Shown one piece after another: positions 62,302 to 64,000 of a stretch of DNA of 64,000 bases (positions within the stretch are counted from its first letter, which is position 1; each line of letters starts with the position of its first letter). Source of the stretch: CAVVEQ01 sp963828855 (lineage in GTDB: Bacteria > Chloroflexota > Anaerolineae > Anaerolineales > Anaerolineaceae). The notes under the pieces are model-generated. The model saw only the letters and a program-made list of their open reading frames with translations, did not search any database and was not told the DNA's origin. Position numbers and translations under genes: made by a program. The stretch is taken from NCBI GenBank assembly GCA_963828855.1, contig CAWHGB010000008.1:310001-374000 (forward strand), given 5' to 3'.

Positions 62302-63299
62302 TTATCGCCCGGTCAGTTTTTCCATCGCCTCCGGGTAGCGTGCACCCTGGATCTCGATCCTGGTTGCGGCAGTTTTGATCTCGCGCAGATCTTCCTGAAG
62401 TGAGTACAACTTCGACTGCCCCGATATTCTCCTCCAACCGGTGCAGCTTTGTCGTACCCGGGATGGGCACGATCCAGGATTTTTGCGCCAGCAGCCAGGC
62501 CAGCGCGATCTGCGGTGGGGTTGCGTTCTTCTGCTTGGCAATTCGTTCAATAAGATCGACCAGCGCCAGGTTGGCTTTGCGCGCCTCCTCGGTGAAGCGG
62601 GGAAGTGTATTTCGAAAATCGCCAGGAGCGAATTTCGTATTCTCATCGATCTTCCCGGTCAAAAAGCCCCTGCCCAGCGGGCTGAAAGGCACAAATCCAA
62701 TTCCCAACTCTTCGAGGGTCGGGATGATCTCTTTCTCCGGGGCTCGCATCATCAGGGAGTATTCGCTCTGAAGCGCAGTGACCGGTTGGACCGCGTGCGC
62801 CCGCCGGATGGTTTTAACGCCGGCTTCGGAAAGCCCAAAATGCTTGACCTTACCTGCCTGGATCAACTCCTTAACCGCCCCGGCCACATCCTCAATGGGC
62901 ACGTTTGGATCCACGCGATGCTGGTAGAACAAATCGATTGATTCCACCTTTAGCCGCTTGAGCGAGGCTTCGGCAACTTCCCGGATATGCTCAGGTCGGC
63001 TATCAAGCTCGCTCCACCTGCCATCCCCACTGGAGGATGGTTTGAACCCGAATTTGGTTGCGATGGCCACTCTACCCCGGAATGGTGAAAGGGCCTCGCC
63101 GACCAGTTCTTCATTGACGAACGGACCGTAAACTTCCGCTGTATCGAAGAAGGTAATGCCCAAGGTCCACGGCTTTGTGGATCAGGGAGATCATTTCCTT
63201 TTTCTCCGGAAATGGGGGAAAAGAAAAGCTCATCCCCATGCAGCCAAGGCCGAGTGCGGATACTTCCAGGGCGCTATTTCCTAATTTTCGCTTTTCCAT
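62302..63299 (-). CDS. Aldo/keto reductase, two frameshifts
   Basis: Composite of about 331 residues. MEKRKLGNSALEVSALGLGCMGMSF begins the barrel; catalytic tetrad Asp in FFDTAE, Tyr in EVYGPF, Lys in ATKFGF, His in FYQHRVD. NADPH-binding end is IVPIPGTTKLHRLEEN. The frame breaks in the CCC at 63159-63161 (DLGITFFD) and again near 62398 (VVLT-QEDLREI), ending at 62302. AKR13/YajO-like oxidoreductases reduce varied carbonyls. Confidence 0.85.
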
Positions 63300-63339
63300 T
63301 CTTTAATCCATTTTCTGGAGTGAAAGGTGGATTTTTTTA

Positions 63340-63636
63340 TCACCCACCCGCCATCGCCCCGACGATCCGAAGCACTTCCCGTCCCTCAATCACTTCCCTT
63401 GGCAGGCAGGTCTTGGGATCCACCAGGGAGATATCCCGCCCGCAAGTAAAAAAACGAATGAAATCCCTGCGTTTGTGAGTCTGGAGATCACGGATGGTAC
63501 CCCTTAATGAAGGATATTGATCTTCCAGGGTATCCAGGGCTTCACTAAGGGATATTTCGCCCGCAAGATCCAGCTCCACCAACCGTCCGGTACCAGCCAA
63601 CTGCTGCAGGTGATACGGAAGGATAACCTTGATCAT
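63340..63636 (-). CDS. MoaD/ThiS-like ubiquitin-fold protein ending in Gly-Gly
   Basis: 98 residues. Beta-grasp pattern MIKVILPYHLQQLAGTGRLVEL, LSEALDTLEDQYPSLRGTI, and the C-terminus REVLRIVGAMAGG with the terminal GG needed for adenylation and thiocarboxylation. It could serve as sulfur carrier in molybdopterin, thiamin or other pathways, or as protein modifier. Its ATG overlaps the upstream gene stop (ATGA), so it is translationally coupled to the BNR-repeat protein. Confidence 0.88.
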   Translation of the reverse strand: MIKVILPYHLQQLAGTGRLVELDLAGEISLSEALDTLEDQYPSLRGTIRDLQTHKRRDFIRFFTCGRDISLVDPKTCLPREVIEGREVLRIVGAMAGG

Positions 63637-64000
63637 GCGAGGGTTTGAACTTCCACAGAAAGCACCGGAGGCAGGTCGCGGGTGACCGTCATCCAGTCAT
63701 CCCCTGAATTCGCGGAGGCATACACCTGCCCGCCTGTTGTGCCGAAATAAACACCGCAGGGGTCCAATTGATCCACCGCCATTGCACTTCGCAGGACGTT
63801 CACATAACAATCCTTCTGCGGAAGACCTTTTTCCAGCCCTTCCCAGTCATTTCCGCCCGTGCGGCTTCGGAAAACCCGCAGCCTTCCATCCGGAGGGAAA
63901 TGCTCAGAATCACTTTTAATCGGCACCACGTAAATTGTCTCAGGTTCATGGGCGTGCACCGCGATCGGGAATCCGAAATCGCTGGGGAGGTTTCCGCTCA
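63633..64000 (-). CDS. BNR/sialidase-type beta-propeller protein, partial
   Basis: The 3-prime part (about 122 residues) of a protein that continues past the right edge. BNR/Asp-box-like repeats are seen: RVFRSRTGGNDWEGLEKGLP and VYASANSGDDWMTVTRDLP, with GVYFGTTGGQVY between them. The family is often annotated as exo-alpha-sialidase or WD40/YVTN repeat protein; catalytic residues cannot be judged from this end. The four-base overlap with the MoaD-like gene suggests a functional pair. Confidence 0.8.
   Translation of the reverse strand, partial: SGNLPSDFGFPIAVHAHEPETIYVVPIKSDSEHFPPDGRLRVFRSRTGGNDWEGLEKGLPQKDCYVNVLRSAMAVDQLDPCGVYFGTTGGQVYASANSGDDWMTVTRDLPPVLSVEVQTLA

Overview
The window looks like a chromosomal piece of a Gram-positive-like or monoderm bacterium of the Chloroflexota, most likely Anaerolineae-related (an inference). 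Pointers are the many lipoproteins with an AC lipobox, the gene repertoire, the HrcA/CIRCE-type groESL promoter, and the 28-bp GTAG...CTAC palindromes that I associate with such genomes. There is no phage, conjugative or CRISPR module. Most of it is housekeeping and metabolic, but it carries four tRNAs (including tRNA-Sec), one strong unassigned structured RNA, and odd tRNA-derived repeat arrays.

Layout. 0-2.3 kb: family-5 substrate-binding lipoprotein and start of its permease (minus). 2.3-7.9 kb: tRNA-Sec, an M50 protease, a D-threonine-aldolase-like PLP enzyme, an AT-rich orphan gene, an alkaline-phosphatase-superfamily membrane enzyme and a leucine-rich-repeat protein. 8.0-10.5 kb: a sulfide operon (ArsR regulator, sulfide:quinone oxidoreductase, DsrC-like, DsrE-like). 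10.6-12.6 kb: HEAT-repeat lipoprotein and CbiX-like chelatase. 12.7-21.5 kb: a purine/nucleobase operon: amidohydrolase, [2Fe-2S]-Mo hydroxylase, BMP lipoprotein, ABC ATPase and two permeases, so uptake is followed by deamination and hydroxylation. 21.5-25.4 kb: palindromic repeats, tRNA-Val with a decayed tail copy, pstSCAB. 25.5-35.1 kb: gyrA, birA, hsp20, tRNA-Arg, an approximately 180-nt ncRNA, a NYN nuclease, and the dnaX-ybaB-recR operon. 35.1-44.4 kb: HerA-like ATPase, a large GT-C membrane protein, a PP2C-like/propeller protein, and a metal-sensing ArsR with a P1B-ATPase. 44.5-53.9 kb: patatin, ArfB, SDR epimerase, Ntn-hydrolase-like, DUF362, MFS, and two TPR membrane proteins. 53.9-57.8 kb: groESL and a GH13 glucosidase. 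57.8-64 kb: tRNA-Glu with its remnant array, beta-lactamase-fold, GNAT, DUF4256, phosphatase, aldo-keto reductase, and MoaD-like plus BNR-repeat proteins.

Sequence quality matters for the reader. Single-base indels break at least twelve genes, concentrated at 3.4-15.3 kb, 34.6-35.8 kb and 60.3-63.2 kb, while 15.3-34.6 kb and 35.8-60.2 kb look clean. Several lie in homopolymers and the flanking protein sequence is fully conserved, so sequencing or assembly error is likelier than gene decay. I give composite coordinates for those genes.

The observations I consider most novel are: (1) both tRNA-Glu and tRNA-Val are followed by degenerate copies of their own 3-prime parts in which small hairpins have been inserted, bounded by copies of the tRNA terminator; (2) a promoter-RNA-terminator unit encoding a multi-hairpin RNA; (3) a promoter class with TATAAT-like box exactly six bases before the start codon, implying leaderless mRNAs; (4) tRNA-Sec in the same window as a FAD-less fused molybdenum hydroxylase of the selenium-dependent type.
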